A stretch of DNA of 64,000 nt, taken from the NCBI GenBank assembly GCA_902782225.1, contig CACZMF010000003.1, forward strand, positions 1 through 64,000. The letters run 5' to 3'. Every line of letters begins with the position of its first letter. Position 1 is the stretch's first letter. Source of the DNA: an uncultured Bacteroidia bacterium (GTDB taxonomy: Bacteria; Bacteroidota; Bacteroidia; Bacteroidales; UBA932). Made by a program: the position numbers and the translations under genes. The notes beneath the pieces are model-generated. The model saw only the letters and a list, made by a program, of their open reading frames with translations. It was not told the origin of the DNA and ran no database searches. Shown here piece by piece: positions 8,368 through 17,175 of the stretch.

Positions 8368-10329
8368 TTATTTGTTTTTGTAATCTGCTATGTTAAAGGC
8401 CTTCGGCCTGTTCATCGTCTCGGTGTAGGTCTTGCCGTTCCGGTCGGTCACGCTGACCACGACGGTGGAATTGGGGCTGGAAGCCGTGGCCGTGAAGAAG
8501 TGGGGCCAGGAAGTGGTAAGGAAACTCGGCGTGCCCGAACCTGCGCTCTTGCAGCGGGGCGCAGAAAGGGCCACGATATGGAGCGGGTCATATGCTGCCA
8601 CGTGCTTGACGCTCAGTTCCTTGCCGTCTTCGGTCATGGAGACGGTCCAGTTGGGGTCGTAGTCCCAGACATTGACCAGGATGGTGTTGGCAGGGTAGTT
8701 CTGCATCGCGGTCGATAACTTGATGAAGTCCTTATGGCTGCCTCCGAGCTCGGGGGTTATGTATTCCTTGACCTTGTTGATGTCGTAGGCGCGGAACTGG
8801 TAGTCGATGTCGTGGCCGCCGGCCTGGAAACTCTGGGTAAAGGACTTGCCGTCGAACTTCCAGACGCCGAAGCCGCCTGGAGCTCCGTCCTGCGAGAGGT
8901 GGATGTCCTTCGTGAGGTGCCCGGACCACCACCAGGAAGCGCAAATCGCGCCCTGGTTGTGCTCTGAGAACACGTTGGAATGCTTGCGGTTGAAGATGTT
9001 GTGGGTGTGTCCGCTCAGGAAATGGACGTTGTGGCTGGACACGGCGTTGATGAATGTGACCATGTTCGCCTCGCCGGCCGTGTCGGCGCCGTTGAGGTAG
9101 TTGTTGTTCCAGGAGGTGCCGTTGGGGGAAGATACTGGGGCGTGGGAGGTGATGAAGACAGGGGTCGATTTGTCCACGTAGGAGAGGTCCTTGGCGAGCC
9201 AGGCCATCTGCTCGGCGGTGTAGTTGCGCTTGTAGTCGCCGCGGGCGTCGGAACCCGTGCCTACGTTGTTGTAGTCTATGTTGTCCATCACTATGAAATG
9301 GATCTGGCCCAGGTTGAACGAGTAGTAGGTCGGGGCTATGTCGCGGGTGTAGCGGAAGGACTTGTTGTAGTCGCCCACGGAGTTCATGTCGTTGTCGTGG
9401 TTGCCCATCGTGTGGAAGAACGGGGTGCTGAGCACTGCGTTCATGGTCTCGAGATACTGGGGGAACTGGTAGCTGTTGCTGTACCAGTAGAGGTCCCAGG
9501 TCATGTCGCCGAGGGTCATTATGTAGCACGGCTCGCTTGACGCCTTGATGGCGTTGCTGAGCGTCACGGAGAGCTTGTTGAACTGGGAGAGGTCTTCATT
9601 GCGCTTGGCCAGGTGCATGTCGCCGCAGACGAACAGGTTGAATTTGTCGTTGCTGACCTTGACCAGTTCGAAGTCCTTGCGCTCGGGGACATTGGGGGCC
9701 TGGGCGAGGGCATCGTGGAACTTTGGAAGTATGCCCTGGCAGGGAACCATGTAGCCGCCGGGGATGATCACGAAGACGTATTTCCACTTCTTCTGGGACT
9801 GCATCTGGTAGATGCCCTTGTTGTTGGTGCGGACAATCTGGTCGCCGTCGGAGACCAGTACGTCGGGTACTCCCTTCCCGTCGCAAAGCACTATGCCGTA
9901 GACGGTTGTGCCTGGCTCGGGGTCGATTGACAGGGAAGCCAGGATGTTGAGGTCGAAGGATCCGATATAATTGTTGATTCCGTTGCGGCGGACATACACC
10001 TTGTAGTTGCCGCTGGTCATGCCGTCTGCAAGCTGGAAGGTCAGCCGGGTGCCGTCCTTGATGGATATGATAGGGCAGGTGTAGTCGATGCCGGAGCCGG
10101 AGCGCAGGACAATCTCGTCGGTTTCCTTGATGTGGGTCGTACCGCGGAGCTCGAAATTGACCGGAGTTCCTTCTTCTATTTCAAGGGATGAGGGCACGGT
10201 GACGTTGGTGACGATGATTTTTTCGTCCTGGTCGGGGGTCTCTTTGCCGCCCTGGCAGGAAGCGAAAGACAGCCCCGCGAGTGCGAGGAATGAGAAGACA
10301 AGAAGATGAAAGGATTTCATTAGCTTCAT
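8368..10329 (-). CDS. calcineurin-like metallophosphoesterase lipoprotein
   Basis: 653 residues with a signal peptide and lipobox (SFASC). An N-terminal Ig-like region (about 35-140) and a short beta domain (about 145-215, VYGIVLCDGKGVPDVLVSDG) precede a complete metallophosphoesterase core: CGDMH, LGDMTWD, GNHD, an ITSHAP segment and GHTH, the metal-binding motifs of calcineurin-like enzymes. A C-terminal domain of about 170 residues follows. This N/core/C arrangement is common in Bacteroidetes cell-surface phosphoesterases. It is the first gene of the SusCD operon, suggesting the imported ligand carries a phosphate ester, though that is inference. An alternative start three codons in (10320) is possible. 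Confidence 0.85.
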   Translation of the reverse strand: MKLMKSFHLLVFSFLALAGLSFASCQGGKETPDQDEKIIVTNVTVPSSLEIEEGTPVNFELRGTTHIKETDEIVLRSGSGIDYTCPIISIKDGTRLTFQLADGMTSGNYKVYVRRNGINNYIGSFDLNILASLSIDPEPGTTVYGIVLCDGKGVPDVLVSDGDQIVRTNNKGIYQMQSQKKWKYVFVIIPGGYMVPCQGILPKFHDALAQAPNVPERKDFELVKVSNDKFNLFVCGDMHLAKRNEDLSQFNKLSVTLSNAIKASSEPCYIMTLGDMTWDLYWYSNSYQFPQYLETMNAVLSTPFFHTMGNHDNDMNSVGDYNKSFRYTRDIAPTYYSFNLGQIHFIVMDNIDYNNVGTGSDARGDYKRNYTAEQMAWLAKDLSYVDKSTPVFITSHAPVSSPNGTSWNNNYLNGADTAGEANMVTFINAVSSHNVHFLSGHTHNIFNRKHSNVFSEHNQGAICASWWWSGHLTKDIHLSQDGAPGGFGVWKFDGKSFTQSFQAGGHDIDYQFRAYDINKVKEYITPELGGSHKDFIKLSTAMQNYPANTILVNVWDYDPNWTVSMTEDGKELSVKHVAAYDPLHIVALSAPRCKSAGSGTPSFLTTSWPHFFTATASSPNSTVVVSVTDRNGKTYTETMNRPKAFNIADYKNK

Positions 10330-10429
10330 ATTATTAATTAATTGACTAAAGTAGTACTATTTGTTGAAATAAACAATATATTACGGCAAAAATGAAATAA
10401 TTGATTTTGCTCTTGCGCATTTTGAGGAA

Positions 10430-10444
10430 ATTTCATTAATTTTG
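10430..10444 (+). promoter_or_regulatory. -7 promoter element of rny
   Basis: TAATTTTG at 10437-10444 matches TAnnTTTG, with a CTTG about 21 nt upstream as a weak -33 element. The predicted start of transcription near 10450 leaves a short AT-rich leader before the rny ATG at 10468. Confidence 0.5.
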
Positions 10445-10467
10445 TAAGATTTTTAATAATTATATAT

Positions 10468-12003
10468 ATGTTGTACTATATCCTAGCAGCCATCGCAGGT
10501 GCAGTCATCGCCCTGGCAATTTATATAGCGGTCAGCCGTGCGGCCGCAAAAGGACGCGCGGCGGCAATCATCGAAAAGGCCGAGCTCGAAGGCGAAAGCA
10601 TCAAGCAGCAGAAGATTCTGCAGGCCAAGGAAAAATTCCTCCAGCTCAAGAGCGAGCACGAGCAGAAGGTCAACCAGCGCAACAACGAGCTCCGCGAGCG
10701 GGAAAACCTCATCAAGACCCGCGAGGGTCAGCTCAACCAGCAGGCCGGCGAACTCAACAAGCAGAAGCACGACCTGGATTCCCAGCGCGGCCAGGTCAAT
10801 GCCCAGAAGGTGTTGCTCGAAAACAAGATGGAAGAGGCCGAGCAGCTTCGCGCGCAGGCCAACCACCAGCTTGAGACCATAGCCGGAATGAGCGCCCAGG
10901 AGGCGAAGAACATGCTCATCGAGAACATGAAGGCCGAAGCCCGCACCGAGGCCCAGGCCTACATCAACGATGCCATGGATGAGGCCCGGCTGAATGCCGC
11001 CAAGGAGGCGAAGCGCATAGTCATCAACACGATACAGCGCACCGCCACGGAGACTGCCATCGAAAATGCCGTGACCACTTTCCCCATCGACAACGATGAG
11101 GTGAAGGGCCGTATCATCGGCAGGGAAGGCCGCAATATCCGCGCATTGGAGGCCGCCACAGGAGTTGAAATCGTCGTGGACGACACTCCGGACGCCATCC
11201 TCATCAGCGCCTTCGATCCCGTGCGCCGCGAGGTCGCCCGTCTTTCCCTGCACCAGCTGGTGATCGACGGCCGCATCCACCCGGCACGTATCGAAGAGGT
11301 TGTCGCCAAGGTGAGCAAGCAGCTTGAGGAAGAGATACTCGAGACGGGCAAGCGCACCTGCATCGACCTCGGCATCCACGGCCTGAACATAGAGCTCGTG
11401 CGCATGATCGGCCGAATGAAGTACCGCAGTTCATACGGACAGAACCTGCTGCAGCACTCCCGTGAGGTCGCAAACATATGTGCCATAATGGCTTCTGAGC
11501 TTGGCCTCAATCCCAAGACCGCAAAGCGCGCCGGCCTTCTCCACGATATCGGCAAGGTCTCCGAAGAGGAGCCCGAACTGCCGCACGCCCTCCTCGGCGC
11601 AAAACTCGCGGAGCAGTACAAGGAGCGTCCTGAAATCTGCAACTGTATCGGTGCCCACCACGAGGAGATGGAGATGACCACCATCTACGCTCCGCTGGTG
11701 CTCGTGGGCGACGCCATTTCCGGTGCCCGTCCCGGTGCCCGCAGGGAAGTGATCGAGTCCTATATCAAGCGCCTCAAGGGAATGGAAGACCTTGCAGCCT
11801 CTTACCCGGGTGTCACGAAGTCTTATGCAATCCAGGCCGGCCGCGAGCTCCGCGTCATCGTCGGTGCCGACGAAGTCAGCGACGAGCAGGCAGCACGCCT
11901 CTCCACCGACATCGCCCAGCGCATCCAGGACGAGATGACCTATCCCGGACAGGTGAAGATCACCGTTATCCGCGAGACCCGCAGCGTCGCTATCGCGAAG
12001 TAA
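10468..12003 (+). CDS. rny: ribonuclease Y
   Basis: 511 residues with the full RNase Y layout: an N-terminal membrane anchor (about 2-24), a long Gln/Glu/Lys-rich coiled coil (about 30-190), a KH domain with the [13 protein letters not shown] motif (about 213-275), and an HD domain with HSREVA and HDIGKVS metal-binding motifs and the downstream HHEE (about 325-420). It is a membrane-attached endoribonuclease that starts mRNA decay. It has its own promoter. The upstream SusCD operon runs away from it, so the putative cluster of zapA, 6S RNA and rny is interrupted here by about 9.5 kb. Confidence 0.96.
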   Translation: MLYYILAAIAGAVIALAIYIAVSRAAAKGRAAAIIEKAELEGESIKQQKILQAKEKFLQLKSEHEQKVNQRNNELRERENLIKTREGQLNQQAGELNKQKHDLDSQRGQVNAQKVLLENKMEEAEQLRAQANHQLETIAGMSAQEAKNMLIENMKAEARTEAQAYINDAMDEARLNAAKEAKRIVINTIQRTATETAIENAVTTFPIDNDEVKGRIIGREGRNIRALEAATGVEIVVDDTPDAILISAFDPVRREVARLSLHQLVIDGRIHPARIEEVVAKVSKQLEEEILETGKRTCIDLGIHGLNIELVRMIGRMKYRSSYGQNLLQHSREVANICAIMASELGLNPKTAKRAGLLHDIGKVSEEEPELPHALLGAKLAEQYKERPEICNCIGAHHEEMEMTTIYAPLVLVGDAISGARPGARREVIESYIKRLKGMEDLAASYPGVTKSYAIQAGRELRVIVGADEVSDEQAARLSTDIAQRIQDEMTYPGQVKITVIRETRSVAIAK

Positions 12004-12010
12004 GCTGAAG

Positions 12011-12577
12011 TTAAGCTTCGATGATTATCCTGAGCCCCGCGTCTGCGGTGCTCAGGATTTTTTTCATAAGGGGCTTGTCCAGGGCCACGCAGCCTCCGGT
12101 CCAGGACTTGGCGCCTTTGCAGTGGATGAAGATGGCGGATCCGAGCGGCCAGATGCATTCCTTGTTGAAATCGGTCTCGATGCCGTAGTCGTATTCGGGG
12201 GAGAATTCCCACATATATTCGCCGCTGATATCGACCGGGTTGCCGTTGCCCCAGCCGGCGAGTTGCAGTATCCTGTTGTAGCAAGGGCCCTCTTCGTCGC
12301 AGGCTATGGTCCCGGGGCGCACCTGGATCCAGGGAAGCGCGGTGCCGGGATTCGGAAGTATGCCGAAGGCCCGCAGCGGCCGCAGGGTCCCGAGGGGAGT
12401 CTTCGCGTCGCCTTCCCTCTCTTTGCCTGCCCCGTTCTTTCCGATGAAGGCATCTCCTTTTCCCCTCACTCTCCATCCCCGGGGTCCCTTCACATAATAC
12501 ACCACCCTGGCGTCCGAACCGCCAATCCACTTCACCAGCAGCAGCTGCCGCACCGAATTGTCTGAAATTGTGATCAT
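12011..12577 (-). CDS. L,D-transpeptidase (YkuD) domain protein
   Basis: 188 residues. The YkuD catalytic signature is visible near the C-terminus (IFIHCKGAKSWTGGCVAL, with His and the Cys of GGC), and the upstream GDAKTPLGT motif is typical of the family, which makes 3-3 peptidoglycan cross-links or attaches proteins to peptidoglycan. I place the start at ATG 12577, which overlaps the stop of the permease gene (TCAT on the plus strand, i.e. ATGA), showing translational coupling. No classical signal peptide is visible from this start, which is odd for an enzyme acting in the periplasm. It converges on rny with a 7-bp gap. Confidence 0.75.
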   Translation of the reverse strand: MITISDNSVRQLLLVKWIGGSDARVVYYVKGPRGWRVRGKGDAFIGKNGAGKEREGDAKTPLGTLRPLRAFGILPNPGTALPWIQVRPGTIACDEEGPCYNRILQLAGWGNGNPVDISGEYMWEFSPEYDYGIETDFNKECIWPLGSAIFIHCKGAKSWTGGCVALDKPLMKKILSTADAGLRIIIEA

Positions 12578-13359
12578 TTCTTTATGAATAGTATTGCCAT
12601 AAGGGGCAAGGCGATGATGGCCATGGTGGCGCTGATGGGAAGATAGATGCCGAAGTTGACGTACTTGACCACGAGGTAGGTGATCAGCAGCAGCGCCACT
12701 CCCATTGCGGACGATATGGTGTAATGGATACGGATATCCTCCTTTTTGCACAGGATGCGGCTGAGGTTCGGAACGCCGAGCGATATGAAGCCGATGGGCC
12801 CGCATATGCTCACGGCGCTCGTGACCAGGAACATGATCGCCAGCAGGCTGAGCGCCTTGTGGAGCTTGCTGAGCTCGATCTCGCCCCGGAAATGGCTGGT
12901 CAGGCGGCGGCTGTCAAGCAGCGCGGCGGCAAGACCGCCGGCAAAGAGGCACAGCGAGAATACTATGTCGCCGGCAGTCACCCCTTCCATGTTGAAATTT
13001 GCGGCGCCCCAGAGGTAATACTGCTTCAGCAGGTCCCCGTTGGGCGCATTCGTGACCACGATGGTGCCCAGCGAACCGATGAACGTGCCGAAAAGGATGC
13101 CGAAAGTGATGAGGCTCTGCGTGCTGACCCTCAGGGTCACGAAGAAGCACACGATCGTGCAGATGAGCGTGCATATGAAACTGCCCACGGTCAGCGAGCA
13201 CCAGCCCGACATCGTCGCGGCTGCGGCTCCGAGACAGGCGGCGCTGCCGAGCCCGAGGGAGTACACGTCCCCGAGCTGGTTCCGCCACAGATACTGCATC
13301 TGGATGCCGCCGACGGGCAGGGCTATCCCGGAGATAATTACGTATAAGAGGCTGAGCAT
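12574..13359 (-). CDS. short FecCD-like ABC transporter permease
   Basis: A 261-residue, very hydrophobic protein whose body matches FecCD (iron-siderophore/cobalamin) permeases: the TGILFGTFIGS- and YYLWGAANF-like segments, then GPIGFISLGVPNLSRIL, the characteristic cytoplasmic coupling motif region. Family members usually have about 320-340 residues and about 10 helices; this one appears to lack the first two or three helices and the N-terminal LRLPR-type motif. No ATPase or binding-protein gene adjoins it. It lies between a Tat-exported FAD oxidoreductase (6-bp gap) and the L,D-transpeptidase (4-bp overlap). It may be a degenerate permease or one that works with subunits encoded elsewhere. 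Confidence 0.75.
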   Translation of the reverse strand: MLSLLYVIISGIALPVGGIQMQYLWRNQLGDVYSLGLGSAACLGAAAATMSGWCSLTVGSFICTLICTIVCFFVTLRVSTQSLITFGILFGTFIGSLGTIVVTNAPNGDLLKQYYLWGAANFNMEGVTAGDIVFSLCLFAGGLAAALLDSRRLTSHFRGEIELSKLHKALSLLAIMFLVTSAVSICGPIGFISLGVPNLSRILCKKEDIRIHYTISSAMGVALLLITYLVVKYVNFGIYLPISATMAIIALPLMAILFIKK

Positions 13360-13365
13360 GAGGTG

Positions 13366-14838
13366 CTAACTGAGGAACACGTTCTGCTTGAGCAGGGAAG
13401 CCTTGAGGTCGGCGTAGTCGAGGCTGGCCGGCGAGGCGCCCCTCTGAAGGCAGAGGGCGGCGGCGGTGCCTGCGGCCTGGCCTATGGCCATTGCGGGCGG
13501 CATCACGCGTATGGCGCCGGCCGCAGGGGAGTCGGCAGAAATGCAGCGCCCGGCGAGCAGCAGGCCTTCCACGTCCTTGGGGATGAGGCAACGGTACGGT
13601 ACTCCGTACATATTCTTCTTGATGGGCATATACAGGCCGCCGGCGGGGCCTCCCATAGCTCCATGGACGTCGATCGAGTTGGCGGAGAGCAGTATGTTGT
13701 CTTCCGGGATGACACCGTTGATAAGGTCGTCCACCGGGAGGATAAAGTCGCCGTGGACGTGCCTGGATTCACGTATGCCCATAGTTGAGCCCGTGCCCAT
13801 CAGCGTCGCCTTCTCGCAGCCGGGCACGTATTTGTGGAAGAAATGCATGAGTTCCTCCACCTGGCGGCGGCCTTCGACCTCGGCGGCCGAAAGGTTCTCG
13901 CAATTGGTGGCGTCCACCCCGTGGATGCGGGTGCAGTTTATGACCCACTGGTCCTTTTCCACTGAGCGCCAGATATTTACGGACTTGCGGGCCAGGTCCC
14001 ATTCGCCTGCGGCTTCAGCTTCTGCGACTCTCCAGTGGAGGCAGCGGTAACTGACTCCGTTGACCCTGCGGAACTCCGGCAGGTGCGGCACCACGTCCGC
14101 AATCAGGCGGTCGGTGTCCACGTTGTTGATGCGGAAAAAGAGCGATGCCGGCTGGACGCGGTTGTTCTCGGGATCGCCGAACACGCAGGGGGCTCCTGCG
14201 CGGAACGCCACGGTGCCGTCGCCGGTGGCGTCGATGACCATCTTTGCGCGGGCCGCTTCCACTCCGGATGGCGTCAGCAGCAAGGCGCCGCAGATCTTCC
14301 GGCCCTTCATTATCGGGCTGAGGAAGTTGGCGTGGAAAAGCACTTTCACACCGGCTTCGGCGCAGATGCGGTCATATACTTTCTTCAGGATTTCCGGATC
14401 GAATGGGGTGCAGTGGTCGTGGCCTTCGCTGATCCAGGCGGTGAATTCCGTGCCCTGGCGGATTCCGGACGGGTGCAGCGCGCCTCCTTCGGCGATGAGC
14501 CTGTCCACTATTTCCTCGAAAAGGCCACGGATGATCATGTTTTCGCCGGCTGCGTCGTAGCAGGTCATAAACGGCCCCACGAGGCCCTTGGTGCCCATTC
14601 CGCCAAGGCAGTTGCCGCTGTCGGCAAGCACCACCTTCAGCCCCTGGCGGGCTGCGGCCACCGCTGCGCACACGCCGGCCGGGCCGCCTCCGACCACCAG
14701 CAGGTCGGCGCTGTAGGACTCGAGCACATCGCCGGGCTTCCATCCGGATTCGGCTGTGGTGCAGGATTTAAGGGCGGGAAGGGCGGCTCCGGCGGCTGCC
14801 GCAAGCCCCATAGTCCCGAGGAATTTTCTTCTGTCCAT
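13366..14838 (-). CDS. Tat-exported FAD-dependent oxidoreductase
   Basis: 490 residues. The N-terminus has a twin-arginine signal (DRRKFLGT followed by an Ala-rich stretch and LKSC, possibly also a lipobox). Next comes a Rossmann FAD-binding motif (VVGGGPAGVCAAVAAARQG, about 47-65), then GGMGTKG, and later DATGDGTVAF, all typical of the FAD_oxidored (PF12831) family, which shares its fold with succinate dehydrogenase-like flavoproteins. The substrate is unknown. Export by Tat fits with tatA and tatC in this window at 38.1-39.1 kb. It is the first gene of a tight minus-strand operon with the permease and transpeptidase. Confidence 0.85.
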   Translation of the reverse strand: MDRRKFLGTMGLAAAAGAALPALKSCTTAESGWKPGDVLESYSADLLVVGGGPAGVCAAVAAARQGLKVVLADSGNCLGGMGTKGLVGPFMTCYDAAGENMIIRGLFEEIVDRLIAEGGALHPSGIRQGTEFTAWISEGHDHCTPFDPEILKKVYDRICAEAGVKVLFHANFLSPIMKGRKICGALLLTPSGVEAARAKMVIDATGDGTVAFRAGAPCVFGDPENNRVQPASLFFRINNVDTDRLIADVVPHLPEFRRVNGVSYRCLHWRVAEAEAAGEWDLARKSVNIWRSVEKDQWVINCTRIHGVDATNCENLSAAEVEGRRQVEELMHFFHKYVPGCEKATLMGTGSTMGIRESRHVHGDFILPVDDLINGVIPEDNILLSANSIDVHGAMGGPAGGLYMPIKKNMYGVPYRCLIPKDVEGLLLAGRCISADSPAAGAIRVMPPAMAIGQAAGTAAALCLQRGASPASLDYADLKASLLKQNVFLS

Positions 14839-14893
14839 AGCAAGAGATGATTTGTCTTGCTAATATAAGAAAAATATTGGTAAAACGGCAATC

Positions 14894-14986
14894 CTAAAAT
14901 GCCCCGTCGAATTCGAGGTCAAGGTCGGCAATCAGGTTCTCGATTTCGCTGTAGTTCTCGATCCAGTTTTTAATTTCCTTTGACAT
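14894..14986 (-). CDS. 30-residue mini-protein candidate
   Basis: ATG at 14986 opens 30 codons ending in TAG, encoding an acidic amphipathic peptide (MSKEIKNWIENYSEIENLIA, then about ten residues ending DGAF). A -7 box TACCTTTG lies at 15019-15012 on the minus strand, about 25 nt before the ATG, with a TTGTC about 22 nt further up. The presence of a promoter and a free-standing gene-sized gap (14839-15065) argues that it may be real. No known family is recognised; coding status is uncertain. Confidence 0.35.
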   Translation of the reverse strand: MSKEIKNWIENYSEIENLIADLDLEFDGAF

Positions 14987-15011
14987 AGCTCATTCGTTTT
15001 AAATTCTGATG

Positions 15012-15047
15012 CAAAGGTATCCCTGGAATTTGACAACTCTTGACAAA
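15012..15047 (-). promoter_or_regulatory. promoter before the mini-ORF
   Basis: TACCTTTG on the minus strand (15019 to 15012) fits TAnnTTTG. Candidate -33 elements (TTTG/TTGTC) lie at 15047-15042, with spacing 22-24 nt, slightly longer than the usual 19-21. Confidence 0.45.
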
Positions 15048-15065
15048 AACAAAAAAGTTTGAAGA

Positions 15066-16331
15066 TTATTTTACGCTGGCTCCGGGGATGTCGCTCCAAA
15101 GGGTCGTGTAGTGCGGCGACTGGTGCTCCCGGGCCATCTTGATGCGGCCGTCGCCCTGGATTCCAAAAAGTATCGACTGCGAGCCGAATGAACGTTTGAT
15201 TTCATCGATGGATGCCGACAGCCGTGCATCCCTTGCCTCCGATTCGCTGTCGGCGAACAAAGAGTGCACGTGGTCCTCTTCCTGGATCAGTTTCGTGATC
15301 ACGACTCCGGCCTTCTTGTAGGCGTAGCCCGGGCGGAAAAGGCCCCTGGTTGCCGCAACGGCGGCGCTGACTATGGCGCGGTGGTCGGCGGTCGCATCCG
15401 GGAACACGCTGACCTGCGAGCCGAAAGTCTGCGGCGCGCTTTCCTTGAAGCGGTTGGTGAATGCGAAAGCCGCCATTTCCAGGGCGAGTGAATGTTGCTC
15501 CCGAAGCTTGCGCACGGCGCTTTCCGCAAAGTTGGCCACCTGCTCGCACAGCGGTCCGCACTCCGTGATTTCCTTTGCGAAACTGCGGGACACGCAGATG
15601 GTCTGCCGGGGCTCGATGAGGTCTTCGAACTGTATGGACGGCGTGCCCTGCAGTTCCAGCCAGGTCCTGTAGCCCGGCAGCGCAAAGAGTTTGCGCACGG
15701 AGGTCTCCGGCAGCCGCACGTAGTCCCATGCCGTGCGTATGTGCATTGATTCCAGCTTCTTGACAGAGCGGCGGCCTATGCCCCAGACGTCGCCGGCGGG
15801 GAAGTTCCGAAGCACCTTTTCGATGTCCTGCGGCCTGTGCATATAGCAGCCTCCGCGCAGTTTTGGGTACTGCTTGCAGAGCTTGGAGGCTATCTTGGCA
15901 AGCGTTTTCGTGGGAGCGATGCCCACGGAGACCGGGATGGCGGTGAGACGCCGGCAGTCCCTGGAAATCTGCTTGGCGAAGGCGTCCGGGTCCGGTATGT
16001 TCATTCCGCGCAGGTCCAGGAACGCTTCGTCGATGGAGTACTGCTCCACGGAGGGCGCGAAGCTGCGGAGCACCTCCTGCACGCGGCGGGACATGTCGCC
16101 GTAGAGGGCAAAATTGGAACTGAACACAGCTACGTGGTGTTTTTCGACTATGTTCCGTATCTTGAAGAGGGGATCGCCCATCTTTATGCCGAGGGCCTTG
16201 GCTTCATTGGATCGGGCCACTGCGCAGCCGTCGTTGTTGGAAAGCACGATGACCGGCTTTCCGTTGAGTTCGGGACGGAAAACCCTTTCGCACGAAGCGA
16301 AAAAGTTGTTGCAGTCGGCAAGGGCGAACAT
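15066..16331 (-). CDS. umuC: Y-family DNA polymerase V catalytic subunit UmuC
   Basis: 421 residues. It begins with FALADCNNFFASCERVF (metal-binding Asp), followed by VLSNNDGCAVARSNEAKALGI and YSIDEAFLDL (catalytic Asp/Glu), the Y-family polymerase core. The helix-hairpin-helix region is at VWGIGRRSVKKLE and a little-finger domain and UmuC-type C-terminal domain follow, giving a normal length. It carries out error-prone translesion synthesis in the SOS response. The start codon directly abuts the umuD stop codon (TAG|ATG), so the pair is co-translated. Confidence 0.93.
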   Translation of the reverse strand: MFALADCNNFFASCERVFRPELNGKPVIVLSNNDGCAVARSNEAKALGIKMGDPLFKIRNIVEKHHVAVFSSNFALYGDMSRRVQEVLRSFAPSVEQYSIDEAFLDLRGMNIPDPDAFAKQISRDCRRLTAIPVSVGIAPTKTLAKIASKLCKQYPKLRGGCYMHRPQDIEKVLRNFPAGDVWGIGRRSVKKLESMHIRTAWDYVRLPETSVRKLFALPGYRTWLELQGTPSIQFEDLIEPRQTICVSRSFAKEITECGPLCEQVANFAESAVRKLREQHSLALEMAAFAFTNRFKESAPQTFGSQVSVFPDATADHRAIVSAAVAATRGLFRPGYAYKKAGVVITKLIQEEDHVHSLFADSESEARDARLSASIDEIKRSFGSQSILFGIQGDGRIKMAREHQSPHYTTLWSDIPGASVK

Positions 16332-16745
16332 CTAAGCCTTCTTGATGATATATGTGACCACGCCCCAGATGAGGAAGTCGTCTTCCGGGCCCACGGGAAT
16401 CGGTTTGTAGCGGGTGTTGCCGTCGTTGCAGGGCACGAGGATGGCGCCGCCCTGCCGCAGGCGCACTTTCTTTACGGTGTACTCGCCGTCTATGTAGCAG
16501 ACGGCCTTGCAGCCGTCGTAGGGCTCCACGGCCCGGTCCACTATGATTATGTCGCCTTCATCCATATCCGCATCGACCATGGAGACTCCGTCGATACGGA
16601 AGAAAAAGGTTGATGCTGAATGCTTTACGAGGAGTTTCACGAGGTCGAGCCTTTCGCGCACGCCTTCGGCGGGCGACGGGAAGCCGGCCTTGACCGACCC
16701 CATCAGCTCCGACTCGAACTGCTCTTCAATCTTTTGTGGTTCCAT
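16332..16745 (-). CDS. umuD: UmuD/LexA-like S24 autoprotease
   Basis: 137 residues from ATG 16745. The Ala20-Gly21 cleavage site (SVKAGFPSP), the catalytic Ser55 (DGVSM) and the catalytic Lys92 (YTVKKVRL) of the S24/UmuD family are all present. RecA-stimulated self-cleavage gives UmuD', the accessory subunit of polymerase V. I prefer the ATG at 16745 because it overlaps the stop codon of the upstream repeat-protein gene by one base (TGATG), a coupling arrangement, and gives the usual UmuD length; a start at 16775 would only add a hydrophobic extension. No LexA operator could be assigned by eye. Confidence 0.92.
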   Translation of the reverse strand: MEPQKIEEQFESELMGSVKAGFPSPAEGVRERLDLVKLLVKHSASTFFFRIDGVSMVDADMDEGDIIIVDRAVEPYDGCKAVCYIDGEYTVKKVRLRQGGAILVPCNDGNTRYKPIPVGPEDDFLIWGVVTYIIKKA

Positions 16746-17155
16746 CAGAAGAAGAAAAAGCAGAAGGCGGCCCACTCTTTCTTCACTCCGCTGGCGTGCC
16801 CTATGGTGCGGTAGGAACCGTCCTGTACGGTGCCGTCGGACTTGATGTGGCCTATGGTGCGGTAGGAGCCGTCCTGGACTGTGCCGTCGGATTTCACGTG
16901 GCCGATTGTGCGGTAGGAGCCGTCCTGGATGGTGCCGTCGGATTTGATGTGGCCTATTGTGCGGTAGGAGCCGTCCTGTACGGTGCCGTCGGACTTGATG
17001 TGGCCTATGGTGCGATATGAGCTGTCCTGTATGGTGCCGTCGGATTTGACATAGCCGACTGTCGCATAGTTGGAGCCGGTGAGCCTCTGGGCAAACGCCT
17101 CAGTGCCCGCAAGCAGCGCCGCCGTCGCAATGATGATGTAAAGCAGATGTTTCAT
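16745..17155 (-). CDS. exported five-repeat 'beta-flower'-like protein
   Basis: 136 residues with a Sec signal peptide ending AFAQ (about residue 23). From about residue 30 there are five tandem 17-residue repeats (consensus YRTIGHIKSDGTVQDGS, the first copy more divergent) plus a partial sixth, encoded by 51-bp DNA repeats. Five near-identical short beta repeats suggest a closed five-fold structure, as described for the Bacteroidetes '5-fold beta-flower' proteins. The C-terminus is an odd run of five aromatic residues. The gene is first in the operon with umuD and umuC and is translationally coupled to umuD, although an exported repeat protein has no known tie to DNA repair. Confidence 0.75.
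   Translation of the reverse strand: MKHLLYIIIATAALLAGTEAFAQRLTGSNYATVGYVKSDGTIQDSSYRTIGHIKSDGTVQDGSYRTIGHIKSDGTIQDGSYRTIGHVKSDGTVQDGSYRTIGHIKSDGTVQDGSYRTIGHASGVKKEWAAFCFFFF
16793..17068 (-). repeat. 51-bp coding tandem repeats (five copies plus a partial)
   Basis: Five consecutive 51-bp units within the repeat-protein gene, four of them nearly identical at DNA level, with a shortened last unit. The high identity suggests recent expansion by slippage or recombination, so copy number may vary between strains. Confidence 0.85.
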
Positions 17156-17175
17156 AACAGTTGGATTTGATTGCG

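Noticed and set aside
12578-12805. Upstream extension of the L,D-transpeptidase
   Set aside because: It is the mirror of the permease gene; ATG 12577 overlaps the permease stop as a coupling start.
16793-17068. CRISPR-like array
   Set aside because: The 51-bp units are contiguous with no spacers and translate as a clean 17-residue repeat within an exported protein; no cas genes are present.
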